The notes under the pieces were generated by a model. The model did not search any database. It saw only the letters and a list, made by a program, of their open reading frames with translations, and had not been told where the DNA came from. From Gilliamella sp. wkB171 (GTDB taxonomy: Bacteria > Pseudomonadota > Gammaproteobacteria > Enterobacterales > Orbaceae): a stretch of DNA of 64,000 nucleotides. Positions 50,944-61,467 of this stretch are shown one piece after another; position 1 is the stretch's first letter; the number at the start of each line of letters is the position of its first letter. Both the position numbers and the translations under genes were made by a program. Where the stretch lies: NCBI RefSeq assembly GCF_001693755.1, contig NZ_LYST01000034.1, positions 1 to 64,000 of the forward strand. The letters run 5' to 3'.

Positions 50944-51197
50944 GGGAGGGCCTCAGTGTTACTTTTTATCATCTATTAGTAGGTATAAATAACCACTGAG
51001 CGATAATGTTAACATAGATCATTGTAACTGAAAACCTATAATCGTGAGCAAAGTATAGCAAACATAAAAATAACATATTGTTTGTTAATATATTATTAGT
51101 GATGTGTAAATATTTTGTTTTATTTGTGTTTTTTTATTAGAATAGTCGCCGCTTTAAATAGCAAAAGTCAAATATAAATAAAGAAGGAATTATAACA

Positions 51198-51560
51198 ATG
51201 AATTGGTTTATCAGTTGTATGACAAAAAATTATGCAAACTTTAGTGGTCGAGCTCGTCGTAAAGAGTATTGGCTTTTCACCTTATTTGTCGCTATATTTT
51301 ATTTGGTATTAATCATTTTAGCTTCACTCAGTGAAACTATGGCATCAGCAATGTCACTAATTGAAGTAATTTTTTTACTTGTTATTCTTATCCCAAGCAT
51401 AGCGGTGACTGTACGTCGTTTGCATGATACCGATAAATCAGGCTGGTGGTATTTAATTAGCTTCATCCCATTTGTTGGTGGTATTATACTGTTTATTTTC
51501 ATGTGTATAAATTCTACACCAGGTAGTAACCAATATGGTGATAATCCGAAAGGATTATAA
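51198..51560 (+). CDS. DUF805 inner-membrane protein, YhaH-like
   Basis: 120 residues with three to four membrane helices. FSGRARRKEYWLFTLF near the start, TVRRLHDTDKSGWWYLI in the middle and CINSTPGSNQYGDNPKG at the end are the DUF805 signature. Function unknown. AAGGAAT ribosome site. Single gene between upp and gntR, followed by a strong hairpin. Confidence 0.88.
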   Translation: MNWFISCMTKNYANFSGRARRKEYWLFTLFVAIFYLVLIILASLSETMASAMSLIEVIFLLVILIPSIAVTVRRLHDTDKSGWWYLISFIPFVGGIILFIFMCINSTPGSNQYGDNPKGL

Positions 51561-51570
51561 TTGCTTGTTT

Positions 51571-51595
51571 ACCTCATCAATTTTATTGATGAGGT
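51571..51595 (+). terminator. Terminator after the DUF805 gene
   Basis: Perfect 10-bp stem ACCTCATCAA / TTGATGAGGT with a 5-base loop and T-rich tail. Confidence 0.8.
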
Positions 51596-51624
51596 TCTAT
51601 TATTCCAACATTATTTTTATGCAA

Positions 51625-52629
51625 TTAAATACTTTCTCCATCTAGATATTCAACAGACAAATCCACCACTTTTTGATCTATCCTTTCCCCATTAATTCTT
51701 TTTAATAATAGTTCTGCAGCTATTTTACCCATTTCAATTCTTGGAGTATGTATCGATGCTAATCTTGGATTCATATATTGACCGATTTGATGCCCATGAA
51801 AACCAACAATAGCGATTTGTTTAGGAATTTCAATACCCATTCGTTGACATTCAAGCAGTACTCCTAAAGCCAAATCATCGTTAGTACTAAAAATCCCATC
51901 AACGGCAGGAAACTCTTTTAAAATTTGGTGTAAAAAACGTGCGCCAAGTTCATAAGAGGAGGCTTCTTTAGTCGCTAACGTACGCGGCGTTAACCCTGCT
52001 TCTTGCATAGCTTTTTCATAGCCTTTTTGCCGAATGATGCTACGTTGATCTTGCCTTGCGCTAAAATAAACAATATTGCGACGCCCTTTTTCGATCATAC
52101 GATGAATCATATTTCGGGTTGCAGTAAAATTATCAAAACCAACCGCCATATCAATACACGGTGATACACTATCCATAATTTCAACTACAGGAACGCCCGA
52201 AATTTCGATCATTTTTAATGTGGCAGGATTATGGATTCTTTCAGTTAAGATTAATCCATCAATATTATAAGAGAGTAACGAACGAACCCGTTGCTCTTCT
52301 TTATCGGCATTGTATCCTGTATGAGTAATCATGGTCTGATATCCTTTGGCATCAGTAACCATCTCAATTCCTTTTAAAATATCAGCAAAAACTTGGTTGG
52401 TTAACGATGGAAACACAACCCCAATCGCATTACTTTTTGCATTTGATAACATATCAGGTGCTTTATTAGGGATATAACCAAGCTGTTCGATTGCTGCTGA
52501 AATCTGAGACTGTAGTGGTTTAGACACTAAATTAGGATCGCGTAAATATCGACTCACTGTCATTTTACTTATGCCAATTAAATTAGCAATTTCTTGCAAA
52601 CCAGTTCGCCGTTTTTTACTATAACTCAT
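51625..52629 (-). CDS. gntR: LacI-family repressor, GntR-like (gluconate)
   Basis: 334 residues from ATG 52629. Helix-turn-helix GLQEIANLIGISKMTVSRYL, then YIPNKAPDMLSNAKSNAIGV, VFPSLTNQVFADILKGIEMV, DGLILTERIH and GFHGHQIGQYMNPRLASIHT, closely following E. coli GntR. It should repress gluconate uptake and catabolism genes, none of which is in the window. The ATG overlaps the ung stop (TAATG), so it is translationally coupled to ung. The in-frame start at 52659 lies inside ung and adds residues unlike the family. Confidence 0.85.
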   Translation of the reverse strand: MSYSKKRRTGLQEIANLIGISKMTVSRYLRDPNLVSKPLQSQISAAIEQLGYIPNKAPDMLSNAKSNAIGVVFPSLTNQVFADILKGIEMVTDAKGYQTMITHTGYNADKEEQRVRSLLSYNIDGLILTERIHNPATLKMIEISGVPVVEIMDSVSPCIDMAVGFDNFTATRNMIHRMIEKGRRNIVYFSARQDQRSIIRQKGYEKAMQEAGLTPRTLATKEASSYELGARFLHQILKEFPAVDGIFSTNDDLALGVLLECQRMGIEIPKQIAIVGFHGHQIGQYMNPRLASIHTPRIEMGKIAAELLLKRINGERIDQKVVDLSVEYLDGESI

Positions 52630-53315
52630 TACTGTTTTTCCGGAAGTTGTGGCTGCCAATCAATCGGGGTTTTACCCTGTTTTATAATAAGATCGTTTGC
52701 CTTTGAGAAATGCTTACAACCCAAAAAGCCACGATGTGCAGATAATGGTGATGGATGCACAGACGTTAAAACATGATGTTTTTGCCGATCGATAAATTGC
52801 CCTTTTTTTTGAGCGGGTGATCCCCACAATAAAAATACAACACCTTCAAGATATTTATCAATTGCCGCAATAACATGGTCAGTAAACGTTTCCCAACCTA
52901 TTTTAGCGTGGGAATGAGCTTGTCCTGCTTCAACAGTTAATACCGTATTTAATAAAAGAACACCTTGATTTGCCCAAGAACCTAAATAACCATAAGAAGG
53001 AATTTTAAAACCCTCAATATCCGTCGAAAGCTCTTTATAGATATTAAGTAACGATGGGGGTGGTTTAACGCCAGGTAGTACTGAAAACGACAAACCATGA
53101 GCTTGATTTGGTCCATGATATGGATCTTGTCCTAATATCACGACTTTAATGTCATTAAAAGGCGTAAAGCGAAATGCATTAAACACATCATGCTGTGGAG
53201 GGTAAATCACTTTACCTTTAGCTCGTTCTGATGCGACAAATTGCATTATTTGTTGAAAATAAGGTTTATCTTTTTCCGATCCAATGACATCATGCCATGT
53301 TAATTGATTACTCAT
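52629..53315 (-). CDS. ung: Uracil-DNA glycosylase
   Basis: 228 residues. Catalytic [18 protein letters not shown] with Asp64 as in E. coli, [19 protein letters not shown], and the leucine-loop [20 protein letters not shown]. It removes uracil from DNA. The gene overlaps gntR by one base (TAATG), an unusual partner. grcA lies beyond the upstream spacer in the divergent direction, matching the enterobacterial grcA/ung neighbourhood. Confidence 0.96.
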   Translation of the reverse strand: MSNQLTWHDVIGSEKDKPYFQQIMQFVASERAKGKVIYPPQHDVFNAFRFTPFNDIKVVILGQDPYHGPNQAHGLSFSVLPGVKPPPSLLNIYKELSTDIEGFKIPSYGYLGSWANQGVLLLNTVLTVEAGQAHSHAKIGWETFTDHVIAAIDKYLEGVVFLLWGSPAQKKGQFIDRQKHHVLTSVHPSPLSAHRGFLGCKHFSKANDLIIKQGKTPIDWQPQLPEKQ

Positions 53316-54057
53316 ACAATACCTATATTATTATTTCATATGGCTCAACAACATTATCAGCCGATAACATTAATTATACCTAAAAATAATAATAAACCTA
53401 ACAGTAATCAAGTACGTTTAATCTAAATAAACACGCTTAAAAATTCAGTCAAACATAAATTAGACATAACTTGTTCGTATAGTATCAATATTTAACGATC
53501 TTTTTTGTAATAATCCAAGTTTATGAATTAAGATCTGAAATTTGGATTTATTAATAATCTGATTAATTTTATTAATGAGTAACACACTCATCATCAAAGT
53601 AATCATCCCAAAGGGATTAATGATATTTATGGTTTATTGGTAATGTGTATACTTGGATGAATAAGATAAAATATACATAAAATCATATTTGTATTGATAA
53701 GCGTATTGCTATTGATAAAAAATTATTAAATGATAATAGGCTAGGTGTGGCATTAAAATTTACTTTTTCCTTAAGTGAACCACTTAAAATTGAAGTAAAA
53801 AATACCGTTTTTAAGGCAACTTGATTTACCTAACTTATTAATCATCGTTTTATTACTTGTAAAGTATTTTAATACAATTGAATAATAATATCTTACATAT
53901 CAATAAGTTGATTAGTTTAAAAAAATTATTAATCATTTTTTATCAAAGGTATTACTTATCGAATTAATAGCTTTTTTTGACTTTAATCAAAACTTGAAAG
54001 TGCTATATTAACCTTAATTATTTTAGGGCAATAAGGCCCCGTTAGGAGGATTTAAAA
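53316..54057. other. Spacer between ung and grcA
   Basis: About 740 AT-rich bases. At 53694-53824 the plus strand reads DKRIAIDKKLLNDNRLGVAL then KFTFSLSEPLKIEVKNTVF and a stop, with no start; it may be the tail of a decayed gene. The right end carries the grcA control region. Confidence 0.45.
53977..53990 (+). promoter_or_regulatory. FNR-type site upstream of grcA
   Basis: TTGAC TTTA ATCAA, one mismatch from the TTGAT-N4-ATCAA consensus, 68 bases before the start codon. A TATATT sequence (54004-54009) follows. Anaerobic induction fits the role of GrcA. The spacing to that -10 is not ideal for a class II site. Confidence 0.6.
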
Positions 54058-54441
54058 ATGATTACAGGTATCCAAATTACTAAAGCAGACAATGCAGCAC
54101 TTCTTAACTCTTTCTGGTTATTGGACGACTCAACAAAAGAAGCTCGTTGTGTAGCTGCAAAATCAGTTTATAAAGAAGATCAAGTTATCCCAACTGCAGA
54201 ACTTGGTCAATTCGAATATCGTGAAGTTCCATTAGATGTTGCTCCAACTATCAAAGTTGAAGGTGGTCAACACTTAAATGTGAATGTTCTTCGTCGTGAA
54301 ACTTTAGAAGATGCTGTTCAACATCCAGAAAAATATCCACAATTAACTATTCGTGTTTCTGGTTATGCAGTACGTTTCAACTCATTAACTGCTGAACAAC
54401 AACGCGACGTTATTGCTCGTACATTCACAACTAAAATGTAA
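54058..54441 (+). CDS. grcA: Autonomous glycyl radical cofactor GrcA (YfiD)
   Basis: 127 residues, the E. coli length. The C-terminal glycyl radical motif [10 protein letters not shown] has Gly at 102 as in E. coli GrcA. It restores pyruvate formate-lyase activity after oxidative cleavage of PFL. GGAGG precedes the ATG. An FNR-type box upstream indicates anaerobic or microaerobic induction. Strong terminator downstream; monocistronic. Confidence 0.96.
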   Translation: MITGIQITKADNAALLNSFWLLDDSTKEARCVAAKSVYKEDQVIPTAELGQFEYREVPLDVAPTIKVEGGQHLNVNVLRRETLEDAVQHPEKYPQLTIRVSGYAVRFNSLTAEQQRDVIARTFTTKM

Positions 54442-54465
54442 TTTTAGTTTATTATCGAATGATTA

Positions 54466-54487
54466 AAACCCAGCTTATGCTGGGTTT
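54466..54487 (+). terminator. Terminator of grcA
   Basis: Perfect 9-bp stem AAACCCAGC / GCTGGGTTT with a 4-base loop and T-rich tail. Confidence 0.88.
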
Positions 54488-54521
54488 ATTTTTATGAAAA
54501 AACAAATTTCTTTGTTCTAAA

Positions 54522-55613
54522 CTAGTCTACCCAAGCTAAATACTCCATCCAAGCAGGATCAAACTCACAGTCGATTTTTACTGATAGATCTTGATATTGA
54601 TTTAATATATTTTGAATTATTTGAGTAGCACGATGTTTATCTTCTACATACCAAAGCATAGTTCTTGTTGCTTGGTGTAAAGAATTTTGGGCATGAATGC
54701 CTTTCTTATTTTCACGGAAAGCGGCGCTAATGGCATCTTCTATATCGTAAACCAACGATAAGGTCTCTTTACAATCTAGTTCTATACTCAGATTAAGTCC
54801 ATAACCATAATTAATATCACAAGCCAATGCATTAGCCGTCTCGTTACGCTGCACTAAAGTCGTATCATCAGGATCATCTTTACTTGCCAATTCGAATACA
54901 AACAATTGATCTTCACTTTCAGAAATAGGAAAAATACCGGTGTGTTTTAAATCATTTTTCCAGATATCATCAAATCGTTTAGCAAACTCTTCAGCCGTAA
55001 TACTATTAGAATCAAGCATTGTGTCGACAAAATTAATTGATTGCACTTTTATAGCTAAGTCGTACTCCCCTAAAAGATGATCCAAAATGACTAAAGCTAA
55101 TGTTTGTGCATAATTTATTTGATCTTTGGCGATTGGTTTAGCAAACATTAAATCCAAAGCAATTTTACGATGATCTTCATGATATTGAATCAATAAATCT
55201 GATGCCCCCAATGAAAAAGAGGTACCATTAAAATTTATTTCAAAATCAGAAATTTTATTAGCTCGTTGACGAAATGCCTCGACTTCAAATAGATCTAAAC
55301 TAGGTGCTAATTTAACAATTTCTACTACTAGTTCAAAACGTTCAATTTTACCTTCGGCAGTAAAAATAATTTTATGTTTTTTTACCTCTCCCCCCATAAT
55401 TTCGGCAATAACGTCTAATTGGTTTTCACTTAACAAGTTATTGAGCTTTTCCATTAAATCTAAGGGTTGCAATTCACTAAGCGACTGTTCTGACTGTTTA
55501 ACTTTATTCCAAAAGGATTGGATAGCTATTTTGAGGTTATCATCTGGTGTTGATTGTTTTGGAATGACTACATTTTGTGGTCGCAATTTTTGCCAAAGTT
55601 TTTTAAAAAACAT
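54522..55613 (-). CDS. DUF695-like protein, function unknown
   Basis: 363 residues, acidic, no signal or membrane segment. N-terminal 40 residues are basic, then a Trp-containing helix. The C-terminal half (about 225-360) has the DUF695-like layout: LFVFELASKDDPDDTTLVQR, a run of alternating strands, ATRTMLWYVEDKHRATQIIQ and an ending CEFDPAWMEYLAW. I recognise the DUF695 resemblance only from the DP.W..Y ending and overall plan. Monocistronic between grcA and dnaJ, with no functional clue from neighbours. Confidence 0.6.
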   Translation of the reverse strand: MFFKKLWQKLRPQNVVIPKQSTPDDNLKIAIQSFWNKVKQSEQSLSELQPLDLMEKLNNLLSENQLDVIAEIMGGEVKKHKIIFTAEGKIERFELVVEIVKLAPSLDLFEVEAFRQRANKISDFEINFNGTSFSLGASDLLIQYHEDHRKIALDLMFAKPIAKDQINYAQTLALVILDHLLGEYDLAIKVQSINFVDTMLDSNSITAEEFAKRFDDIWKNDLKHTGIFPISESEDQLFVFELASKDDPDDTTLVQRNETANALACDINYGYGLNLSIELDCKETLSLVYDIEDAISAAFRENKKGIHAQNSLHQATRTMLWYVEDKHRATQIIQNILNQYQDLSVKIDCEFDPAWMEYLAWVD

Positions 55614-55812
55614 AGAAAAATCCTATAGATAAAAGTGATTAAAATTATGTACAAATAAAAATAATATGTAATTCAATATACTACATCAATTTAATTTTGA
55701 ACAACATCGATTATCTACGTTTGATACAAAATATTGCACAAAATTTAGCTATCAAGAATTAACAAAAAAACATTTAAAAATGAGGGTTTATTGATATGAA
55801 CTAGATAAATAA

Positions 55813-55845
55813 AAATGGCGAGGTAGTTTTTCTGCCTCGCCATTT
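55813..55845 (-). terminator. Terminator of dnaK-dnaJ
   Basis: AAATGGCGAGG (55813-55823) pairs with CCTCGCCATTT (55835-55845); on the minus strand it is followed by a T-rich run, 19 bases after the dnaJ stop. Confidence 0.85.
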
Positions 55846-55863
55846 GTACATTATTGAAAATTA

Positions 55864-57012
55864 TTAGCCAAAAAACTTTTTCACTTTATCAAAAAAGCTT
55901 TTTTCTTTTGGACTATGCTTAGAACTTTTATCGGCTTTAAAACTTTCGCCTAATTCTTTTAACAACTCTTTTTGTTTACCCGTTAAATTAACAGGAGTTT
56001 CAACCACAACATGACAATACAAATCACCCATTGCACTACCGCGTAATGATTTGACACCTTTACCACGTAATCTAAACATTTTTCCTGTTTGTGTTTCGGC
56101 CGGTATTGTTAAACTGACTTTACCATTAAGTGTTGGTACTTCAACTTCTCCACCTAGTGACGCCAATGCAATATTAATTGGAATTTCACAATGTAAATTA
56201 TTACCATCACGTTCAAAAATACCATGTGGTTTAACTTGCACTTGAACATATAAATCACCAGCTGGTGCACCGTTTAAGCCTGCTTCACCTTCACCGGAAA
56301 GTCGAATACGATTACCCGTATCCACCCCCGCAGGAATAGTTACAGAAAGTGTTTTTGTTTTTTGGATACGACCTTCGCCATGACACTTTTTACAAGGATT
56401 TTTAACTACTTTGCCTCGTCCATGACAAGTTGGACACTCTTGCTGTACGGCAAAGAAACCTTGGCGCATTTGCACAACCCCTGCACCATGGCAAGTTTCA
56501 CAGGTAACAACATCTGATGCCTTTTCTGTACCTTGGCCATGACAAGTATCACAAGTAACCCATGTTGGTACTTTTATTTCTTTGCTGACACCTGCAGCGG
56601 CTTCTTCAAGTGTTAAGGTAATATTGTATTGCAGATCAGCACCACGTGATGCGCTTTGCGCTCGTCCGCCACGACCACCACCAAAGAAATCACTGAATAT
56701 ATCATCAAATGCTGAACCACCACTAAAGCCGCCGAAGCCACCAAATCCACCGGCACCCGCTCCTGCACCACCGCCAAAACCTTGCTCGAAAGCAGCATGC
56801 CCATATTGATCATAAGCTGCTTTTTTCTGCGCATCGGTCAAAACTTCATAAGCTTCTTTCACTTCTTTAAATTTTGCTTCTGCTTCAGCTTTATTATCCT
56901 GATTTTTATCAGGATGATATTTCATGGCAAGGCGTTTATAGGCTTTTTTTATTTCAGCTTCAGTGGCACTTTTACTTACGCCTAATGTTTCATAATAATC
57001 TTTCTTCGCCAT
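55864..57012 (-). CDS. dnaJ: Chaperone DnaJ (Hsp40)
   Basis: 382 residues. J domain with canonical YHPDKN (contrast HPE in the other J-protein of this window), Gly/Phe-rich linker [20 protein letters not shown], four CxxCxGxG zinc motifs ([32 protein letters not shown]), then the substrate-binding C-terminus. It stimulates the ATPase of DnaK. Downstream of dnaK in the same direction; the 126-base gap has a hairpin. Confidence 0.97.
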   Translation of the reverse strand: MAKKDYYETLGVSKSATEAEIKKAYKRLAMKYHPDKNQDNKAEAEAKFKEVKEAYEVLTDAQKKAAYDQYGHAAFEQGFGGGAGAGAGGFGGFGGFSGGSAFDDIFSDFFGGGRGGRAQSASRGADLQYNITLTLEEAAAGVSKEIKVPTWVTCDTCHGQGTEKASDVVTCETCHGAGVVQMRQGFFAVQQECPTCHGRGKVVKNPCKKCHGEGRIQKTKTLSVTIPAGVDTGNRIRLSGEGEAGLNGAPAGDLYVQVQVKPHGIFERDGNNLHCEIPINIALASLGGEVEVPTLNGKVSLTIPAETQTGKMFRLRGKGVKSLRGSAMGDLYCHVVVETPVNLTGKQKELLKELGESFKADKSSKHSPKEKSFFDKVKKFFG

Positions 57013-57047
57013 AATTTACCTTTATTTTTATTTATTACATAAACAAC

Positions 57048-57079
57048 TAAACGGGCTTGAGTTACCTCGCGCCCGTTTA
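57048..57079 (-). terminator. Hairpin between dnaK and dnaJ
   Basis: TAAACGGGC (57048-57056) pairs with GCCCGTTTA (57071-57079), 14-base loop. Probably an attenuator that lowers dnaJ relative to dnaK. Confidence 0.55.
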
Positions 57080-57138
57080 ATGTGTTACATGTTTAAAACT
57101 CGTTGAAATAACTCATTAAAAAACACAGCGGTTAATGC

Positions 57139-59052
57139 TTATTTTTTATCATCATCAACTTCTTTAAAGTCTGCATCAACAACATCGTCTTGCGCTGTAG
57201 AGCTACTTCCAGCTTGGTCTGACTGTTCTGTCTGACCTTGTTGCTGTGCTAATTCAAGCAATTTTTTAGATGCTTCCATTAATGCATTAATTTTCGCTTC
57301 GATTTCAGCTTTATCTTCACCACGCGCTGCAACTTCTAATGCACTCACTGCATCTTCAATGGCTGTTTTATCAGCAGCTGGTAATTTATCGCCTGCATCA
57401 GACACTTGTTTACGTGTTGAGTGAACAAGGTGATCTGCTTGGTTACGAATTTGAGCTAACTCTTCAAACTTACGGTCAGCTTCCGCATTCGCCTCAGCAT
57501 CATTTACCATTTTTTGAATCTCTTCTTCACTTAAACCAGAAGAAGCTTTAATAGTAATATTTTGTTCACGTCCTGTGTTTTTATCTTTTGCTGATACATG
57601 TAAGATACCGTCAGCATCAATATCAAATGTTACTTCAATTTGTGGCATACCACGCGGTGCAGCTTGAATACCATCAAGATTAAACTGACCTAATGATTTG
57701 TTATCACTTGCACGTTTACGTTCACCTTGTAACACATGAATGGTTACCGCTGATTGATTATCTTCAGCTGTTGAGAACACTTGACTATGTTTAGTTGGGA
57801 TAGTTGTGTTTTTCTCAATCAAGGTAGTCATCACACCACCCATTGTTTCAATACCTAAAGATAATGGTGTTACATCAAGTAATAACACATCTTTAACATC
57901 ACCACCAAGTACCCCACCTTGTACTGCTGCACCTACTGCTACAGCTTCATCAGGGTTAACATCTTTACGTGGTTCTTTACCAAAGAAGTCAGCAACCGCT
58001 TTTTGCACCATAGGCATACGAGTTTGACCACCGACTAAAATAACATCTTTAATATCAGATACTGATAAACCAGCATCTTGTAGTGCAGTTTTAACCGGAT
58101 CCATTGAGCGTTTTACTAAATCTTCAACTAATGATTCAAGTTTAGCTCGTGTCACTTTAATATTTAAGTGTTTTGGACCTGATGCATCAGCAGTGATATA
58201 TGGTAAGTTGATATCAGTTTGTTGTGCTGATGATAATTCAATTTTCGCTTTTTCTGCCGCTTCTTTTAAACGTTGCATTGCAAGTGGATCATTTTTAAGA
58301 TCGAATCCTTGTTCACGTTTAAATTCATCAACTAAATAGTTAATTAAGCGTGAGTCAAAGTCTTCACCACCTAAATGAGTATCACCATTAGTTGCTAATA
58401 CTTCGAATGTTTTTTCGCCATCAACATCATCAATTTCGATAATTGAGATATCAAATGTACCACCACCAAGGTCATATACAGCAATAGTGCGGTTACCTAC
58501 ATCTTTATCTAAACCGTAAGCAAGTGCAGCGGCTGTTGGTTCGTTAATAATACGTTTAACATCTAAACCAGCAATACGACCCGCATCTTTAGTTGCTTGA
58601 CGCTGTGCATCATTAAAATACGCTGGAACAGTGATAACTGCTTCAGTTACTGGCTCACCAAGATAATCTTCTGCGGTTTTTTTCATTTTCTTCAATACTT
58701 CAGCAGAGATTTGCGGTGGCGCAATTTTTTGACCTTTGACATCTACCCATGCATCGCCATTATCAGCTTTAACAATTTTATAAGGCATAATAGCAACATC
58801 ACGTTGTACTTCGGCATCATCATAACGACGACCAATTAAACGTTTAATTGCAAATAGTGTATTTTGTGGATTGGTTACTGCTTGGCGTTTAGCGGGTTGA
58901 CCAACTAAAATTTCACCATCTTGTGTATATGCAATAATTGACGGAGTTGTACGATCGCCTTCGGCGTTTTCTAATACTTTTGCTTGACCATTGTCCATTA
59001 CTGCAACACATGAATTTGTTGTACCTAAATCAATACCAATAATTTTACCCAT
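57139..59052 (-). CDS. dnaK: Chaperone DnaK (Hsp70)
   Basis: 637 residues. [16 protein letters not shown] at the start, [28 protein letters not shown], linker [14 protein letters not shown] and the C-terminal acidic EVDDDKK. Principal Hsp70. A sigma-32-like promoter lies upstream and dnaJ downstream. satP is divergent on the other side, as near dnaK in E. coli. Confidence 0.97.
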   Translation of the reverse strand: MGKIIGIDLGTTNSCVAVMDNGQAKVLENAEGDRTTPSIIAYTQDGEILVGQPAKRQAVTNPQNTLFAIKRLIGRRYDDAEVQRDVAIMPYKIVKADNGDAWVDVKGQKIAPPQISAEVLKKMKKTAEDYLGEPVTEAVITVPAYFNDAQRQATKDAGRIAGLDVKRIINEPTAAALAYGLDKDVGNRTIAVYDLGGGTFDISIIEIDDVDGEKTFEVLATNGDTHLGGEDFDSRLINYLVDEFKREQGFDLKNDPLAMQRLKEAAEKAKIELSSAQQTDINLPYITADASGPKHLNIKVTRAKLESLVEDLVKRSMDPVKTALQDAGLSVSDIKDVILVGGQTRMPMVQKAVADFFGKEPRKDVNPDEAVAVGAAVQGGVLGGDVKDVLLLDVTPLSLGIETMGGVMTTLIEKNTTIPTKHSQVFSTAEDNQSAVTIHVLQGERKRASDNKSLGQFNLDGIQAAPRGMPQIEVTFDIDADGILHVSAKDKNTGREQNITIKASSGLSEEEIQKMVNDAEANAEADRKFEELAQIRNQADHLVHSTRKQVSDAGDKLPAADKTAIEDAVSALEVAARGEDKAEIEAKINALMEASKKLLELAQQQGQTEQSDQAGSSSTAQDDVVDADFKEVDDDKK

Positions 59053-59154
59053 AATCTTTTCTCCTCAAAACCTGTATTTTATTTCTTGTATATAAGTCTT
59101 AAATATTTATTTTCAAGAGCTTATTTTTCACAAAGAAATGTTATTGTTTCCACA

Positions 59155-59184
59155 TAAATGGGAACATTATTATCAATATCAAGG
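59155..59184 (-). promoter_or_regulatory. Sigma-32 (heat-shock) promoter of dnaK
   Basis: Minus strand CTTGATA (59184-59178) and CCCATTTA (59162-59155) with a 15-base spacer, close to the RpoH consensus CTTGAAA and CCCCAT-T. About 105 bases before the dnaK ATG. Confidence 0.7.
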
Positions 59185-59281
59185 GGAAAAAAAATTATTT
59201 TTTCTTAAATCTTGATTATCAGCTTTTCTACACTTATTATTGCCGCTCTTTTTTATTATGATAATTATTTATAGGATCCTT

Positions 59282-59860
59282 ATGGAACAAACTAAACTTG
59301 CAAACCCAGGTCCACTTGGCTTGATGGGATTTGGCATGACCACCATTTTATTAAATATTCATAATGCAGGATTTTTCCCTGTGATGACAGCAATCGTTTC
59401 TATGGGTATTTTTTATGGTGGGCTTGCGCAAGTCATTGCTGGAATTTTAGAATTTCGCAAAGGTAACACGTTTGGTACAACTGCATTCACCTCTTATGGT
59501 TTCTTTTGGATTGCATTAGTGGGAATTTGGTATTTACCAACATCACCAGCAACTGCACCAACTGATGCAACTTTTGTCGGTATTTTCCTTGCGTTATGGG
59601 GGATTTTTACCGCTTTCATGTTTATAGGTACCTTAAAAGCTAATCGTGCATTACAATTTGTTTTTGCTAGTTTAACGATTTTATTTGCTTTATTAGCAAT
59701 TGGTAACATTTGTGGCAACCATGACATTATTCATATAGCTGGTTTTGAAGGTATTATCTGCGGAGCTAGCGCTATTTACCTTGCCATGGCCGAAGTACTT
59801 AATGAACAATATGGTCGTACAATTTTACCAATTGGCGCGCCTAAAGGTGCTGCACATTAA
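59282..59860 (+). CDS. satP: Acetate/succinate transporter SatP (YaaH)
   Basis: 192 residues from ATG 59282; the in-frame start at 59240 is not supported. Signature NPGPLGLMGFGMTTILLN, then six membrane helices including GIFYGGLAQVIAGILEFRKG and ICGASAIYLAMAEVLNEQYG. Proton-coupled uptake of acetate and succinate. Divergent from dnaK, as in enterobacteria, with terminator downstream. Confidence 0.94.
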   Translation: MEQTKLANPGPLGLMGFGMTTILLNIHNAGFFPVMTAIVSMGIFYGGLAQVIAGILEFRKGNTFGTTAFTSYGFFWIALVGIWYLPTSPATAPTDATFVGIFLALWGIFTAFMFIGTLKANRALQFVFASLTILFALLAIGNICGNHDIIHIAGFEGIICGASAIYLAMAEVLNEQYGRTILPIGAPKGAAH

Positions 59861-59900
59861 TAATATTAAGTCGTCATGCAATGACGAATAAGCGAGTAAT

Positions 59901-59928
59901 AAAAACGGGGGTATACCCCGTTTTTTTT
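59901..59928 (+). terminator. Terminator of satP
   Basis: AAAACGGGG / CCCCGTTTT perfect stem with a run of eight T. Confidence 0.9.
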
Positions 59929-59952
59929 ATAAAAAATTACTCAATTAATGAA

Positions 59953-60894
59953 TTATTTAGTGTGTTTGGTGAGTAAAGCCTTGCATACATTTACAAGAGA
60001 TTGAGTATGCTTGGTGATTATTTGCTCTGATAGATAATTATCTTTTGAAGAGCTAGCATTCTTGATAAGAATTTTACTATCTTGATCGATATTACCAGAT
60101 GTAATCATTAAGTAGTTGGTTAATTGTGTTGCCATTTCACCAGAATGAAAAGTCACACCATCTAAAGTTAGCATTGATGTTTTCGGTTTTAAAAAAATTA
60201 AATCATCCCCATTACCAATACTATCGATAAAAATAAATTTTTTATCTTTTATTTGTTCCGAATAGCTTTCTAACATTTTTAAACCATATTGGCCACCATT
60301 ACCATCGTCGTATAAAACAAACGCAATTTTTTTCTTTTCTTTTTTATCAAACTTATGAATTAAATTAATAATTGTAATAATACTTGAAGTATTACAAACA
60401 AAATTCTTTTGATTGGGAATGCCATTTTTGTATTTTAAAACAATAAAAAATAATAAAATGGTCGAAATAATCGACAATATGCCGGAAATACTAAAAAATC
60501 CCTCAAATTGAATTTTAGGAATAAAAACAAAGTAATTTAATATCAGTGACGCGATAAATAAGATAATAATAGGTAAAATACCTACAAAATAACCTAATTT
60601 ACTAAATTGAGGCGTGAATGCGTATTTTTTCTGAAGATTAAAATTTTTAATACCTGTATCATAATAAGTACAAATAATTAATTCAGCATTATTTAAATCA
60701 CCAATATAAGCATTGTAATAATTTTCATATCGTCTTGTTGCTAACTTTAATTTTGCTAATTTGGCTTCAACACTATAACCTAATTGAATCAGTTCTTTCG
60801 ATATTACTCTTAAAAAAGTAATTTTCTCTTTAGACGTAAATCGTTTACCAAAAATGACACAATATCTTAGTACAAGGTCTTTAAATTTATCCAT
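59953..60894 (-). CDS. Membrane protein with degenerate M28 peptidase-like fold
   Basis: 313 residues. Residues about 1-95 and 165-313 follow the order of M28 aminopeptidase elements (AELIICTYYDTG, FVCNTSSIITIINLIHKFDK, IAFVLYDDGNGGQYGLKMLE, FIFIDSIGNGDD), but the metal ligands are lost: the usual His-x-Asp site is YYDT and the Glu-Glu pair is DDGN. Two hydrophobic helices (about 105-150) are inserted between. So it is likely a catalytically dead, membrane-attached homologue. It lies 115 bases downstream of PTS IIA on the same strand and may belong to that operon. No known function; the fold call is tentative. Confidence 0.5.
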   Translation of the reverse strand: MDKFKDLVLRYCVIFGKRFTSKEKITFLRVISKELIQLGYSVEAKLAKLKLATRRYENYYNAYIGDLNNAELIICTYYDTGIKNFNLQKKYAFTPQFSKLGYFVGILPIIILFIASLILNYFVFIPKIQFEGFFSISGILSIISTILLFFIVLKYKNGIPNQKNFVCNTSSIITIINLIHKFDKKEKKKIAFVLYDDGNGGQYGLKMLESYSEQIKDKKFIFIDSIGNGDDLIFLKPKTSMLTLDGVTFHSGEMATQLTNYLMITSGNIDQDSKILIKNASSSKDNYLSEQIITKHTQSLVNVCKALLTKHTK

Positions 60895-61009
60895 TTTTAA
60901 TCATTATTTGAATTTAGAAAAACTGTTAGTGCGATTTATCATTCACACTAACAGCGAAACAAATAGATAATATTAAAATGATGATTATCTATTGAAGATG
61001 TAAGTTTAA

Positions 61010-61453
61010 TCAATAATCATCTTCGTTTTGAGATTGGGCTAAATTAGCCATATTGCCAATAGCTTCTTGAATATTTTCTTGTCCTGCCTCAATAGACTCT
61101 TTTGCTAAATCCAGTAGTGATAATGAATCCCTATTACATACAGCATTAATGACCATTGGCAAGTTCATACCGGTAATTATCCGAACATTCATACCTAATT
61201 TTTCCCACTCAGGTAAACATCGCATTGATGCGTTATAAGGCGAGGCACCAAACAAATCGACAAAAATTAATACACCTTTACCACTATTAAGTGACTTTGA
61301 ACAATTAAACAAATCGGTTTTTAATTGATTAATATCTTGTCCTGGATTGAGCGATAATGATGCAAATTTATCTTGTTCGCCAACAATCATTGTGACACTA
61401 TCTTTAATCCCTTCAGCCATCTTGCCATGACTAACTAATAATACACCTATCAT
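61010..61453 (-). CDS. PTS mannose-family EIIA component
   Basis: 147 residues. MIGVLLVSHGKMAEGIKDSV carries the phosphorylated His at residue 9; FVDLFGASPYNASMRCL and ITGMNLPMVINAV follow the EIIA-Man fold. It accepts phosphate from HPr and passes it to EIIB, encoded 14 bases upstream. The protein ends in EDDY, echoing the DDDDY end of the IIC component. Substrate of the system not determined. Confidence 0.9.
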   Translation of the reverse strand: MIGVLLVSHGKMAEGIKDSVTMIVGEQDKFASLSLNPGQDINQLKTDLFNCSKSLNSGKGVLIFVDLFGASPYNASMRCLPEWEKLGMNVRIITGMNLPMVINAVCNRDSLSLLDLAKESIEAGQENIQEAIGNMANLAQSQNEDDY

Positions 61454-61467
61454 ATTATTTTCCTCGA

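Noticed and set aside
53694..53824. Reading frame with KFTFSLSEPLKIEVKN upstream of grcA
   Set aside because: No start codon and no recognised family; at most the tail of a decayed gene.
56582..56809. Proline-rich plus-strand frame opposite dnaJ
   Set aside because: It is the complement of the Gly-rich linker of DnaJ.
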